From the NCBI GenBank assembly GCA_016715405.1, contig JADKAE010000002.1:496001-560000 (forward strand): 64,000 bases of DNA, written 5' to 3'. Under the pieces are notes generated by a model. That model was not told the origin of the DNA and searched no databases. It saw nothing but the letters and a program-made list of their open reading frames with translations. This DNA comes from Saprospiraceae bacterium. GTDB taxonomy: Bacteria; Bacteroidota; Bacteroidia; Chitinophagales; Saprospiraceae. Below are positions 10,133 to 19,587 of the stretch, in pieces. A program made the translations under genes and the position numbers. The first letter of the stretch is position 1; the number at the start of each line of letters is the position of its first letter.

Positions 10133-11830
10133 CTATTGCGTTCGTATGACAGCAAACTCCCCACTAATCGGCGTATTTGGGAATTCCTGCTGGTTGGCGT
10201 TGTAAAAGTCCATCGTGCCGTTGAATGTGCCCCGCACAAATTCACCTATAGCGCCAAATTCGGTGACGGTTACAGTCATGGAATTACATGGGTTAACGCA
10301 ATAGCCGCCCCAATAGGCGGGTTCCATTACAAAATATGTAAATCTGACGCCGGCGCCGCTATAAACGCCTGGAGCACTAACCGGGAAAGTAAACTCAAAT
10401 GTGTAAGTGGAATCCGTGTATAACTGCCCACCCTATTGAGTGCGCCCGGTGTACCCGATAATAGCGGCTCAAGATACGTGTATTCTTCGCCGTTAAGTGA
10501 CGCGAATGTATTCTGAAATCGTATTGGCGCACACCGATATGTCGCCGGCGCCGATGTTGGTGGCAATTGCGAAGGTGTGTTGTACGCTTTCTACATTATT
10601 GGCCAGGTCGTAGCCTTTCAGGCTTATTTCGGTGGCGTTGCAATACATGATGGCTTTGGAAAACTGGCCATTGGCGTCGGCGAGGACAAAATGCGTGCCG
10701 CCCCATTCGTTGGTCAGGCGCAACAGCCCGCCCGGTAGCGGGTCGCCGTCGCAATTGATCAGGGCGCCACTCACATTTGTTATAGACGCAGAAAGATCGT
10801 CCAGGGTGATAGCGCCCAAATTGGCATCGTCGGTAAACGGCCCTATGGGTTGTTCGTAGGCCACATCGCCGCAATGATCCATCACCCGCAATACCAGCGA
10901 TTCGCCGGCGGGTACTTTCCCGGTAAAGACTCCGTCTCCGTTGGTGAGTCCGCTGCCCACCTGACTGGTTGAGATCATCTCGATCATCACCAGCGTATTA
11001 GTCAGCGGATTGCCGGCTTCAGTAAGCAATTGACCTTCAATATTAACTAGTGGAAAAGGATAATCGCAGTTCCAAAACGAAAAATGACTTACCGACCCCA
11101 CATAGTTGTCGCCCTGCCTGGTAGCGCTGCCTTCTTCGCGCCACAGGCCGGCATTTTCATCGAAATACCAGAGCGGAATAGTTGCGGGCGCATTGAGGCG
11201 ATCGCCGGCGGGACTGCTGAGTTCTACGACCAGCATGCCATAGGAAGCCATCGATACTTCTTCCCGGTTGGCGTTAATACCTTGCAGGTTGCCCGGCATA
11301 ATGCGTGCCATCCCCCTGTCGGAGGGGTCGAGCCAGCGGGCGGCTACCTGGACTTCGCCGTTATAAGCGCTGCCATCAGTTGTTACTATGCCGTTGGCGG
11401 GCAGTTTCACGCGGGCGCCGCCGTTGGTAGTTACCGTGCCGCCGCTGCCGGCGTTTATTTGTCCTGCTATTTGCCGGGGCATTAGTGTGAGCCGGACGTA
11501 ATTTTCGGCGTTAGCCTTTGGGAAAATCCGGGTAGAGCTATGGAAATAGCCGGGTTGGTCCACCTTCACAAAAGTGCCGTTGGCATCGAGCACCACATTG
11601 CGGAAGACAAAAAAGCCGCCGGCTCCCGTAGTCTGTTGCAGGCTGCCCAGCCTGACCACAGCGCCTTCCAAGGCCTGTCCCTGTTCGTCGGTTACCTGGC
11701 CGGCCAAAGTGCCGTTCACCTTGATCACCGGCGGTGTGTATACCGTATCGACGATCGTCGTTTCTTCCATGTCTTTGCGACAAGCCGCAAAACCCAACAC
11801 GAGGAGTAAGTACAAAAACAACTTTTTCAT
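10133..11830 (-). CDS. Lipoprotein with carboxypeptidase-regulatory-like domains (two compensating frameshifts)
   Basis: ATG at 11830 opens a lipoprotein signal (LVLGFAAC lipobox). Residues ~40-110 are a carboxypeptidase-regulatory-like beta fold (GTLAGQVTDEQGQALEGA). Two further similar segments follow (NIEGQLLTEAGNPL, NVSGALINCDGDPL). The frame breaks near 10530 (one extra base) and near 10430 (one missing base). Downstream the frame resumes (QNTFASLNGEEY, then TFEFTFPVSAPG and MEPAYWGGYCVNPC) to the stop at 10133, giving 565 aa in all. It is probably anchored in the outer membrane. As first gene of the operon with the sigma factor it may be part of the sensed surface system or simply co-regulated (inference). 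Confidence 0.7.
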
Positions 11831-12153
11831 GCAGTTCGGATTTTAATCATAATAAATGTGGTCAACAGGCCTGTCAACGGATTTCACAGACTAAACCGGA
11901 ATGGGCGGGGATTCGCTGCATGAGGGGGGAGGATATGGCTGGAAAAAAAATTAATCATTCGGGGAACTCAAATGCCCTGCTTTACGGTTAACAACCCTAC
12001 AAGCATTTTCCACATGAAAATTTTTCACAACCGCCTATCAACGTCTGTTACTGCCAGCTCCGGCAGTTGTTGTTGTCGCTAATTCGGCTATATCTTCCAG
12101 CCGTAGGGTGGTTCCATATTATTACATCAACATTTTCGTATAACTCATCACCA
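11831..12153. other. Intergenic region without a gene
   Basis: Region between the lipoprotein start and the tRNA. I see no conserved reading frame, repeat or terminator; short frames here lack recognisable protein features. It must contain the promoters of the minus-strand operon and of the tRNA, but no convincing TAnnTTTG box was found. Confidence 0.5.
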
Positions 12154-12239
12154 GCGCGAGTGCCCGAGTGGTCAAAGGGAGCAGACTGCAAATCTGCTGC
12201 GGTATTATCGCTTCGTGGGTTCGAATCCCACCTCGCGCT
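12154..12239 (+). tRNA. tRNA-Cys (GCA) with a long variable arm
   Basis: 86 nt. Acceptor stem GCGCGAG/CTCGCGC, D stem CCC/GGG, anticodon stem GCAGA/TCTGC with loop CTGCAAA (anticodon GCA), and T stem GTGGG/CCCAC with loop TTCGAAT. The discriminator is T, matching Cys identity; CCA is not encoded. Between anticodon and T stems lies a 17-nt variable arm with stem GCG/CGC, a class II feature normally seen in Leu, Ser and Tyr tRNAs. The body looks Tyr-like apart from anticodon and discriminator. Confidence 0.88.
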
Positions 12240-12457
12240 CAAATTGATATACTGGCCGTTTTGGGGCTGGTGAAAGACCTTTTGCAGGTGGCTAAACGAC
12301 GTGTTGGGCCGGAAATTGCAGGATGCGCAGTGGGTTGTTGAGAAACGGGCGACGAAACGAAAAAAGGGCTATGATAAAGCTTAACTTGACGGCATTGGGC
12401 TGATGGGTTGCTTGTCATACAAGACAATGTTAAAATTCAAGTTTTCGGCATTTTTTT
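12240..12457. other. Degenerate region between tRNA and DUF6577 fragment
   Basis: No intact gene. A frame around 12300-12382 (KLQDAQWVVEKRATK) ends in a stop and has a diverged partner at 14399-14435 (KLQDAQLVVKKWAG). This suggests debris from a lost coding sequence or duplicated flank of an inserted segment. I cannot assign a family. Confidence 0.35.
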
Positions 12458-12612
12458 CATCATCGTCAAGCCCCTAGTATCCGAAGCTCCCTTGCTACAG
12501 GAAGGGAAAATCACCACCGCCTCCCCCGAAAAAATGCTGGTAGACATCGTAGCCAAACCAGATATTTTCGTAGCGCAGCTGGGGGAATTAGAGTCAATTT
12601 TTGAAAACTGTT
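12458..12612 (+). pseudogene. Fragment of a DUF6577/AbiEi-like gene, duplicate of 16689-16846
   Basis: The frame reads IIVKPLVSEAPLLQEGKITT and continues through SPEKMLVDIVAKPDIF to IFENCF. It is about 90% identical at DNA level to the internal part of the DUF6577 pseudogene 4.2 kb downstream. No start or remaining domains are present. It ends immediately before the 3' end of the tannase-like gene, so it marks the edge of an inserted or rearranged segment. Confidence 0.75.
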
Positions 12613-14150
12613 TTACTTACAAATACTATCCATCCACTCAAATAGTTCATTTAAGTCATAATCTCCACTATGTGGCTTTTCCCAAGCCAACTCAAAATTA
12701 ACATCGAAACCTTTATTTTCAAGATAAGTAGCCAGTATTACAGGAATAGCCAACCCTGTATCTTTATCTTTTGTTCCATGTCTTATGCGCCAGTGTTTTG
12801 CAATAGTAGTATTTTGTTCATCTACATAATACATAGGATTCATCATTTTAATTAGCTGGAATTCTGCTTTCGAGGCTTTAACGCATGAATTTTTTGCACT
12901 AAAGTCGGTAAAATGTTTTTATCTATTTTAAAATCACCAAATAGTTGGTTTTCCGGAGCAGAAAGGTCTAAAGCGTCAAAAGCAGGCGGCGTTTTTTGAC
13001 GCTGCATATATCTGACATAAACATCAAAATCCATTCGAATTACTTTTCGTTCCTTAACTGTCAACCATGAAAATGTTGAAAGGTCAAAACCATTATTTAA
13101 TGCTTTTTGAGCAGATGATAAAACATAAAACTTAACCAACTCTTTAAAATTGCCGTTTCCATTTTCATCAAGACTAAGAAAATTTCCATTTTTGTCTTTT
13201 AATTTAAGTTGATTGACGTAATTTGGAAAATATGCTTTCAATTTTTTTGAAACATCTATTTGCTGATTAGATAATGTATCGGGTGTTTCAATACGCTTAA
13301 CTTTGTAATCTAAAGCCGCCGGATTAAACTTTTTATATGTATTTACACCACAAAACTGCCACTCGTAAGCTATATCAGCATTATCCAAATTGATTATCGG
13401 GCAAAAGGCAGATACTGCAAAAATATCATCGGTTGTATTAGCTGCTCCCAGTGCCTGCAAATAAGGTTCATAGTCCTTGTTGTTCCCGGTAGCACCAAGT
13501 AAGGTTGACATAGCTCCTCCGGCACTCGTTCCGTTAGATATTATTTTGTTTGCATCACCAGGCATTTTTTCATCGTTATATTTTAAGTATCGAACTGCCG
13601 CTTTCAAATCTACAATATCGGCAGGTGCTTTTCCTGTAAAAGTTCCTTTTACATCTTTTGTTGTTCTGCCCCGCGCTCCTGCAGAAACTACAATATACCC
13701 TTTAGATAATGCAATAGCTAAGGCATTTTCATGGACTTCTTTCATGGGTATTTCGTTACTTTCAATTTTTGGGGGATGATATCCGAAAGGACGATCGTCA
13801 TTTGGATTTGGTATAACTGTTGCAGGCTTGGCAGGCATATATCCACCAACTTTATTTGGAAAAAAAATTGGTGCTGTTTTAACTGAATATCCATTAATAG
13901 TTTTTCCTTCGAAGTATTCTTCTGAAATATAAATGTTCAGTTTTTGATATGTAGTATCTACCGGATTTTCTACATAAATAACATTTTCGTATGCTCTTAT
14001 TTTAATATTATTTCCATTTATCGTTATTGTTTGTATAACATATTTTTCTGCATTAAAACAAAGCTTTTCAACTTTGTTTTTTTTACATGAAAACGCTATT
14101 AATCCGATTAAAAAAAAAGCACTTATACTTGCAAATCTTAACTGTTTCAT
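12613..14150 (-). CDS. Subtype B tannase-like alpha/beta-hydrolase lipoprotein (frameshifted)
   Basis: ATG at 14150 with a lipoprotein signal (LIGLIAFSC). The catalytic Ser lies in SNGTSAGGAM. The acid/His region lies after the frame break in HWRIRHGTKDKDT and PHSGDYDLNELF, typical of subtype B tannases (feruloyl/galloyl esterases). One base is missing near 12870; repaired, the protein is 512 aa. It probably hydrolyses ester bonds of plant phenolics at the cell envelope, but the substrate is not readable. The gene is clearly more AT-rich than the operon to its left and is bordered by a repeat copy (14181-14340) and a DUF6577 fragment, consistent with horizontal acquisition. Confidence 0.78.
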
Positions 14151-14180
14151 ATCCTATATATTAGTTTTATATTTTTTGTT

Positions 14181-14340
14181 GCTAACTAACGTTTCCCGCA
14201 ATACCCCCAAGCCACGAATAATCGCAGTAAGCGCAAATAACTGCTTAATTACCGGCTATTCGCTTATCTGCAAAAGTCTGGATTTTTTCTCACAAAGTCA
14301 ATATGGCTGTGAACATGAACCGTTTTGGGGGTGACGACTT
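14181..14340. repeat. ~160-bp dispersed repeat, copy A
   Basis: About 85% identical, in the same orientation, to 19588-19745. Shared blocks include GTTTCCCGCAATA, CTGCTTAATTACCGG and CTCACAAAGTCAATATGG. It begins 30 bp upstream of the tannase-like start codon. No protein is encoded. Confidence 0.8.
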
Positions 14341-14634
14341 AGGTACACCCCTGGTGGTAACGGCCATTTAAAGCCTTCGGTGGTGAAGAGGTAATGAAAA
14401 CTGCAGGATGCGCAGTTAGTTGTCAAGAAATGGGCAGGATTAGGGCAAATTTTATCCCACTAATTGCTTGCGTGTAATTCATGTTTTTTATATTTTTAGG
14501 GTCGTTTGTCAAACGGAAGGAGACAACATTCTACCAACATCACACCATTGTAATTATTTGTCAGCGCTACGCAGCGTTTGGCATATTTTTATATTAAAAT
14601 TAACACTTTGTGTAAATAAAAATCGTAAATTTGC
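14341..14634. other. Non-coding region upstream of the toxin-antitoxin pair
   Basis: Contains the short remnant at 14399-14435 related to 12315-12350. Just before the toxin gene, an imperfect palindrome (TTAACAC..GTGTAA, 14600-14615) could bind the antitoxin. A TAAATTTG box lies at 14626-14633 but is too close to the ATG to be a standard promoter unless the transcript is leaderless. Confidence 0.4.
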
Positions 14635-14967
14635 ATGAACATAACCTTCAAAGACAAAAAACTGATGAAAACTGCCGGCGACCTCCGAAAGCTTATTCAA
14701 GCTTATGGAAAGCGGAGAGGTGAACTGATTCGGCGAAGGCTGGATGATCTGAGGGCGGCCGAGACCTTAGAGGATACGCAGCATTTGCCAGGACAATACC
14801 ACGAATTAACAGGAAACCGCAAGGGTCAATGGGCTTGTGACTTAGACCAGCCTTACCGCTTAATTTTTATACCTCACGAAGATCCTATCCCAGTGAACGA
14901 TGACGGACAATACCAATGGGGTGAAATAAGGGGAGTAGAAATAATCGAAATTGCTGATTACCATTGA
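14635..14967 (+). CDS. HigB/RelE-family toxin of a type II toxin-antitoxin system
   Basis: 110 aa from ATG 14635. It has the compact RelE/HigB layout: basic helical N-terminal half (GKRRGELIRRRLDDLRAAETL), then LPGQYHELTGNRKGQWACDL and the beta-strand PYRLIFIP. HigB toxins are ribosome-dependent mRNA interferases. The stop lies 15 bp before the antitoxin ATG, so toxin precedes antitoxin as in higBA. A short palindrome upstream is a candidate autoregulatory operator. Frame intact. Confidence 0.85.
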   Translation: MNITFKDKKLMKTAGDLRKLIQAYGKRRGELIRRRLDDLRAAETLEDTQHLPGQYHELTGNRKGQWACDLDQPYRLIFIPHEDPIPVNDDGQYQWGEIRGVEIIEIADYH

Positions 14968-14981
14968 AAAGACAATCAACC

Positions 14982-16082
14982 ATGACCGCCAAAATAAATC
15001 AATATAATCCGCTAACCGTCTCCCACCCCGGCGAGACACTTCGGGAAAAACTCGAAGAGCTACAGATGGGGCCCAAGGAATTTGCCGTGCGGACGGGAAA
15101 ACCGGAAAAAACGATTTCGGAAGTCCTAAACGGCAACAGCGCTATCACGCCCGATATGGCCGTGCAATTCGAAAACGTACTGAAAATCCCCGCGCGCTTT
15201 TGGCTACAGCGGCAATACCACTACGACGAAGCGCTTGCACGACAAAAACAAGAACAAGAAATAGAACAGGCCACAGACTGGGCAAAAGCATTTCCCTACC
15301 CCCAAATGGCCCAACTCGGCTGGGTAGAGCCGGCTAAGTCTGCCTCGGAGAAAGTACACGCCTTATTCGACTTTTTCGGCATCGCCGTCGCCGATGCATG
15401 GGAGGATTTTTTTCTTCATGCCAAATTGAAAACTACGTTCCGCATTTCTCTGGCGCCCACCAAAACGCCCCACGCTTTATCCGCCTGGCTGCGAAGAGGC
15501 GAAATCCAGGCCGGGCAAATGCAAGCGCCATCCTTCGATGAAAAAAAATTAAAAGCAGCATTGCCCCAGTTGAAGCGGCTGATGGCCGAAAATCCCTCTG
15601 ATTTCTTCCAACAGGCGCAGGCCTTGTGTCTGCAAGCAGGCGTAAAAGTCGTCGTCACGCCCAATCTCCCCAAAGCCCCCATCAGCGGCGCCGCCCGCTG
15701 GGTGCACGACAATCCCCTGATCCAACTCTCCAACCGCTACCAGCGCCACGACAGCTTTTGGTTTTCCTTTTTCCACGAGTTAGGCCACATCCTGCTGCAC
15801 AGCAAAAAAGACATTTTCCTGGAAGACATCAACTACTCCGATAAGGACAAGCAAAAAGAACAGGAAGCCGATGACTTCGCCGTGCAATGGACCCTGCCCT
15901 TGGAACAGGAAGCCTTGCTCCGCGAAGCACTGCCCCTCTCTGATTCAGCAATAGAACAATTCGCCCGGCTGTGGGGTACGCATCCTGGTATTTTGGTGGG
16001 GAGGTTACAGTATCGGGGGCTGGTACCGCATGACAGGTTTACGAGGTGGGTTGAGCGGGTGGAATTGGAAGAGGAAGGCTGA
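14982..16082 (+). CDS. HigA-type antitoxin fused to ImmA/IrrE metallopeptidase domain
   Basis: 366 aa from ATG 14982, preferred over an in-frame TTG at 14964 that overlaps the toxin. Residues ~15-75 are a HigA-like XRE helix-turn-helix (SHPGETLREKLEELQM, KTISEVLNGNSAI). Residues ~170-330 form an ImmA/IrrE zinc peptidase domain with HELGH at 265-269 and a downstream acidic helix (EQEADDFAVQW). The HTH domain should bind and silence the operon and neutralise HigB; the peptidase domain may link antitoxin stability to stress (inference). This fusion is known in XRE/ImmA antitoxins. Frame intact, unlike most neighbours. Confidence 0.85.
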   Translation: MTAKINQYNPLTVSHPGETLREKLEELQMGPKEFAVRTGKPEKTISEVLNGNSAITPDMAVQFENVLKIPARFWLQRQYHYDEALARQKQEQEIEQATDWAKAFPYPQMAQLGWVEPAKSASEKVHALFDFFGIAVADAWEDFFLHAKLKTTFRISLAPTKTPHALSAWLRRGEIQAGQMQAPSFDEKKLKAALPQLKRLMAENPSDFFQQAQALCLQAGVKVVVTPNLPKAPISGAARWVHDNPLIQLSNRYQRHDSFWFSFFHELGHILLHSKKDIFLEDINYSDKDKQKEQEADDFAVQWTLPLEQEALLREALPLSDSAIEQFARLWGTHPGILVGRLQYRGLVPHDRFTRWVERVELEEEG

Positions 16083-16137
16083 TTGATATTGCTGTGTTTC
16101 AGAACCAGCTGCTTTTTATTTTAGTTTATTGATGATT

Positions 16138-16179
16138 TCAAATTATCGGCATTATTTTAATTTAATGCCGATAATTTGA
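16138..16179. promoter_or_regulatory. Perfect 17-bp inverted repeat, candidate AbiEi/DUF6577 operator
   Basis: The arms TCAAATTATCGGCATTA and TAATGCCGATAATTTGA are perfect complements around an 8-nt AT loop. The site lies 50 bp upstream of the DUF6577 frame. AbiEi-family antitoxins repress their own promoters through inverted repeats, so this is a likely operator. It has no T-run in position to be a terminator for the plus-strand antitoxin gene before it. Confidence 0.6.
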
Positions 16180-16228
16180 TTTTAATATCAAAACATCGTA
16201 ACTTCACAACATCATTTAAATCAACCCA

Positions 16229-16972
16229 TTGAGCGCTGACGTTACCCATACCATCGCCAATGCTTTTCACGACAAAGCTCCTGACCAAAAGCGAGTTGCT
16301 CACTTGGCTAAAAAGGCATATCCCGCAGTAACGAAAGATACCCTCGATTGGCGCATACACGATCTCAAATCCAAAGGCATACTGGAAAGTCCGGGCAGGG
16401 GGATATACAGTCTGGCGACAAGAGAAGACTTCAAACCCGTTTTTTCTAACCTGTCCAAACGCATCGCTTCCATGTTGGCCAAAGAGCTGCCTCTGGTCAA
16501 CGTCTGCATCTGGGAGACCCGCTGGCTGTATACCTGGATGGAATTCCAACCCGCTTACAACTGGACGCTTGTGGAAGGGAAAAGACGCCCTCCACGTCAT
16601 ATTCAACCACCTCACGATGTTATCCAAAAAGGTTTATCTTCAGCCCAATCGCTCCGTCATGGAGTTGTACGTACTGTCGCTGAACGAAGCCATCATCGTC
16701 AAGCCCTTGGTATCCGAAGCGCCTTTGCGGAGGGAAGGGAAAATCACCACCTCCTCCCCCGAAAAAATGCTGGTAGACATCGTAGCCGAACCAGATATTT
16801 TTGTAGCGCAGCAGGGGGAATTGGAGTCAATTTTTGAAAACTGTTTTTCGCAATACGCCTGCACCAGAACCGGCTGTTGCGGTATGCCAGGCGGAGGAAG
16901 AGAGAGGGGGAGGTGTGGGGATTGATACCGGAGAATTGCCGGGTTGTAAAGTTAACCGATGAAGACGTATGA
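16229..16972 (+). pseudogene. DUF6577 / AbiEi-like antitoxin-type protein, frameshifted
   Basis: Begins at TTG 16229 (SADVTHTIANAFHDKAPDQK; an upstream TAA limits the start). The N-terminal winged-helix part contains DTLDWRIHDLKSKGIL and GRGIYSL. One extra base near 16575 and one missing base near 16875 break it. The frame resumes as KDALHVIFNHL, SVMELYVLSLNEAIIVKPL and YARRRKREGEVWG, ending TDEDV at TGA 16972. Repaired length is 247 aa. The next frame starts within the stop (ATGA), as in antitoxin-toxin pairs. The partner is only a remnant, so the module is probably dead. Confidence 0.75.
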
Positions 16973-17103
16973 TAGTACTCGAATCCCTTAACGCTGAATG
17001 GCTTAAGTCCGTATCCTCCTCGCTGGGGAAAGTGGACGTTTCGTTGTTGGAGAAGGCTGTCCGGGCTTATACGATGATGGAAGAGTCAGGGCTGCCAAAG
17101 TAA
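16969..17103 (+). pseudogene. Truncated N-terminus of an AbiEii/AbiGii-type nucleotidyltransferase toxin
   Basis: 44 codons from an ATG that overlaps the DUF6577 stop (ATGA). The sequence (LESLNAEWLKSV, LLEKAVRAYTMMEESGLP) matches the usual opening of AbiEii-family toxins, which continues into a nucleotide-binding GG motif. Here a stop follows immediately and no downstream catalytic segment is found in any frame up to 17181. I read it as a decayed toxin gene. Confidence 0.6.
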
Positions 17104-17181
17104 TACTCTGAGCATGGACATCAAGTCTGTCAGCGGCAGAATCTAAGAAATCTGTTTATTAATTTTATCAGGTTATCGAAC

Positions 17182-18311
17182 CTATTTCACAATTTGGATT
17201 GGGGCGGTTATAAAATTCTTCAATTCTTCAATTTCAAGTATTAATTTTTGTCGTTCTTTGTTTTTAGCAATATTGGCAATGTAATAATTCAAGGCACTTG
17301 CATATAAATGACCTTTATGCATTGGGTTGCTTTCTTGGAAATGGACTAAAGGATTTCGGTATTCTCTCAATTTCAAACGATCATTCTTATTGGAAGGAAA
17401 CCAGAACCAATTAAACGCTGATTTATCATTACATAAATATTTGAATTTGCCGCCAGTTATCTCTTTTTCTAATTCGTTAATTAATTTGTAGAAAGATAAC
17501 TGCTTTCTATTTACCTTATCAGGTTTGATAAACTGATAAAGCAAATATGCTATTTGTTCCCAAAACCCATATATCGTATGTAGTGCCCAAGAGGATTTTT
17601 CTAGAAATTTTTTATCATATTTTCCAATATAAATTTCAGGTTCTTTCCTTCGCTCAGAATCTGATAGTCTTTGCAATCTCCATAAAAATGGATCTCTCCA
17701 TTTAATTCCCTCAGTAAATCAAGGTTTGCATAAAGTTCATTCCAATAAAAATAACTTGTAGTTTGAACTTGCCCTTGGTTAGATTTTTCGACCTTATTCC
17801 AAATACTTGAGAGATTTTCAAATGTAATTGTGCTATTTACTATTTTTCGATTTATACCTAAATCTTGTATTTTTTTTTCAATTAGACGAAAAAAATCTCT
17901 CTCTATTTTTTGATTTTTATCCAGTAAGAAGCTATGATCAGCTTGAATAAGGGTTGAGCCTGGATATTTGTAAACCAAATAAGTTAATGCAAACTCTGCA
18001 ACAACTTCATATTCTCTATTCTCATATCCATAACCCAACCTGCCAATTGTTGTAAAATCATTTTCAAATTCATAAATCTCATTCCCATCTATGTCTTTAA
18101 TGAGATCAATCTTGAAACAATTAGACCAAATTAATCCATTATTGTCTGATTTAAACCAAATAGTTTGGCCCGGAATCCAATGCTCTTGTGGAATAATTCC
18201 TTTCACTAAGTGACGATTCTTAGCAAGATCATATCGTAATTGAAAAGCATCTTGACTGCTGAAATAATCTCTAATCTCTTTAACAATATCAATCATTCTT
18301 CGAGATTTCAT
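17182..18311 (-). CDS. HEPN-like domain protein, unknown specificity (frameshifted)
   Basis: ATG at 18311 (MKSRRMIDIVKEIRDYF). One base is missing around 17640-17690; repaired length is 376 aa. The N-terminal ~220 aa match no family I recognise (FTTIGRLGYGYENREY, HFYGDCKDYQ). The C-terminal helical part (SSWALHTIYGFWEQIAYLLY) ends with LREYRNPLVHFQE, an Rx4H motif typical of HEPN ribonuclease domains. HEPN proteins often act as RNases in toxin-antitoxin and anti-phage systems; a defence role is inferred from the motif and the surrounding accessory genes. Very AT-rich relative to the window, suggesting transfer. Confidence 0.55.
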
Positions 18312-18417
18312 TAAAAGGTTGTCGAGAACGCACGGCTATACTTGACGTGCCAGCAGTTTAGGTTTGTGGGTTTGGTTCGCTGGCGTGTAGGAATAGCCAT
18401 TTTTAGCGCTAGTTTTA

Positions 18418-19514
18418 TTAAAAAGGCAAATCATCATCATCTTCTTCAAGCGCTTTAAAGAAAGATTGGGCAATTTCGGCTGAAAGTTTTTCTTTTATAA
18501 ATTCCTCACATTTTTCAACTTTCTCTTTAGTTAAATTGCTAATTAGGTTTTTATATATCACTAAGAAAGACCACTTATTTTTACTCGCTGCAGCATGAGA
18601 TTTCACAACTCTTAACAGTAAGTTGAAAAACTTTTCTTTAAAAAAGGGTGCTTAAATACAATCCTAGAAATGTGAATAATTCTCTAAATTTATATGTAGC
18701 TACCTCATTGCCCCAAGCTGTTCCTCCAGCAATATTATAAATATATGTTAGAACTAATTCTTGTTCTTCAACAGGTAACAAATCTAGATCATATCCAAAT
18801 ATTTCAAACAAAGCTAAGATTTGATCTTTTTTACCCTTTTCAACGTGTATTAAAAGTTCTTTACAGAAGTTAAGTAAATCGTCATTTCCAATTAATTGTT
18901 TTAGCGGATTTATATATTTTTCAAATTTACTTTAGAATTTTCGCCATAGTGTTCAAGTTGATAATCTACGAGCATATTCATCAACCTAATCTTTTCATGA
19001 TGATTAAGTTTTTTTAACAATTTTTCATAAATTGCAAAAGTTGAACTATCAACTATAATTTTGTTAAATATATCTTCAGCTTTATACCCGTATTTTTTTA
19101 GATAATTCTCCTTGATTTCCTTCAATACCATTTTCACAAGACTAAATGATACAATTGCAGTCTCTTCATTAAAATCCTCATCTTTCTAATTTCTAACCCA
19201 GCGTGAATTAAATTTCTGTAATTTCTAACAACTGTTGATAATTCTTTCGATCTTGAAGAAATTAATCCGAAAGATTCTGCTTCATTTATTAAGTCTGATA
19301 ACCCCATTTTTAATATCTGATCCTTAGTTTTTCCACTTGGCGGATTATGAATAAAAAACTCAAGTAAAGTAGCCCTTATTATACTACCCGAAAGAATTAA
19401 AACAGATTTGGAAGTTTTGTTTTCAATACATTGCTCCAACTCTTTGAAATCTCTAGCTAGAATATTTCTAAACTTTTGATCTGCGATAAAATCAAAGTAT
19501 TCCATATAGTTCAA
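18418..19514 (-). CDS. Second HEPN-like protein, reconstructed from three frame fragments
   Basis: ATG near 19514 (MNYMEYFDFIADQKFRNIL). Joining frames at ~19180 (one base missing), ~18928 (one missing) and ~18640 (one extra) gives a continuous 365-aa protein ending ALEEDDDDLPF. Residues ~95-150 contain VVRNYRNLIHAGLEIRK, an RN..H pattern of HEPN/DUF4145-like helical bundles, followed by ETAIVSFSLVKMVLKEI. The rest (HHEKIRLMNMLVDYQ, YNIAGGTAWGNEVATYKF) is unassigned. It lies 106 bp upstream of the other HEPN-like gene on the same strand, so the two may be co-expressed. All three breaks fall in A/T runs, and the middle fragment is open without its own start. Confidence 0.5.
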
Positions 19515-19587
19515 ATTTGATTAGGCTTAGGTCAATGTATACGATTAACATTAGTCTCCATTTACGGTTTCGTTTTCTTTAATTGGC

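Noticed and set aside
14626..14633. TAAATTTG as promoter of the HigB-type toxin
   Set aside because: It ends 1 bp before the ATG, leaving no room for a normal transcription start unless the start codon is internal.
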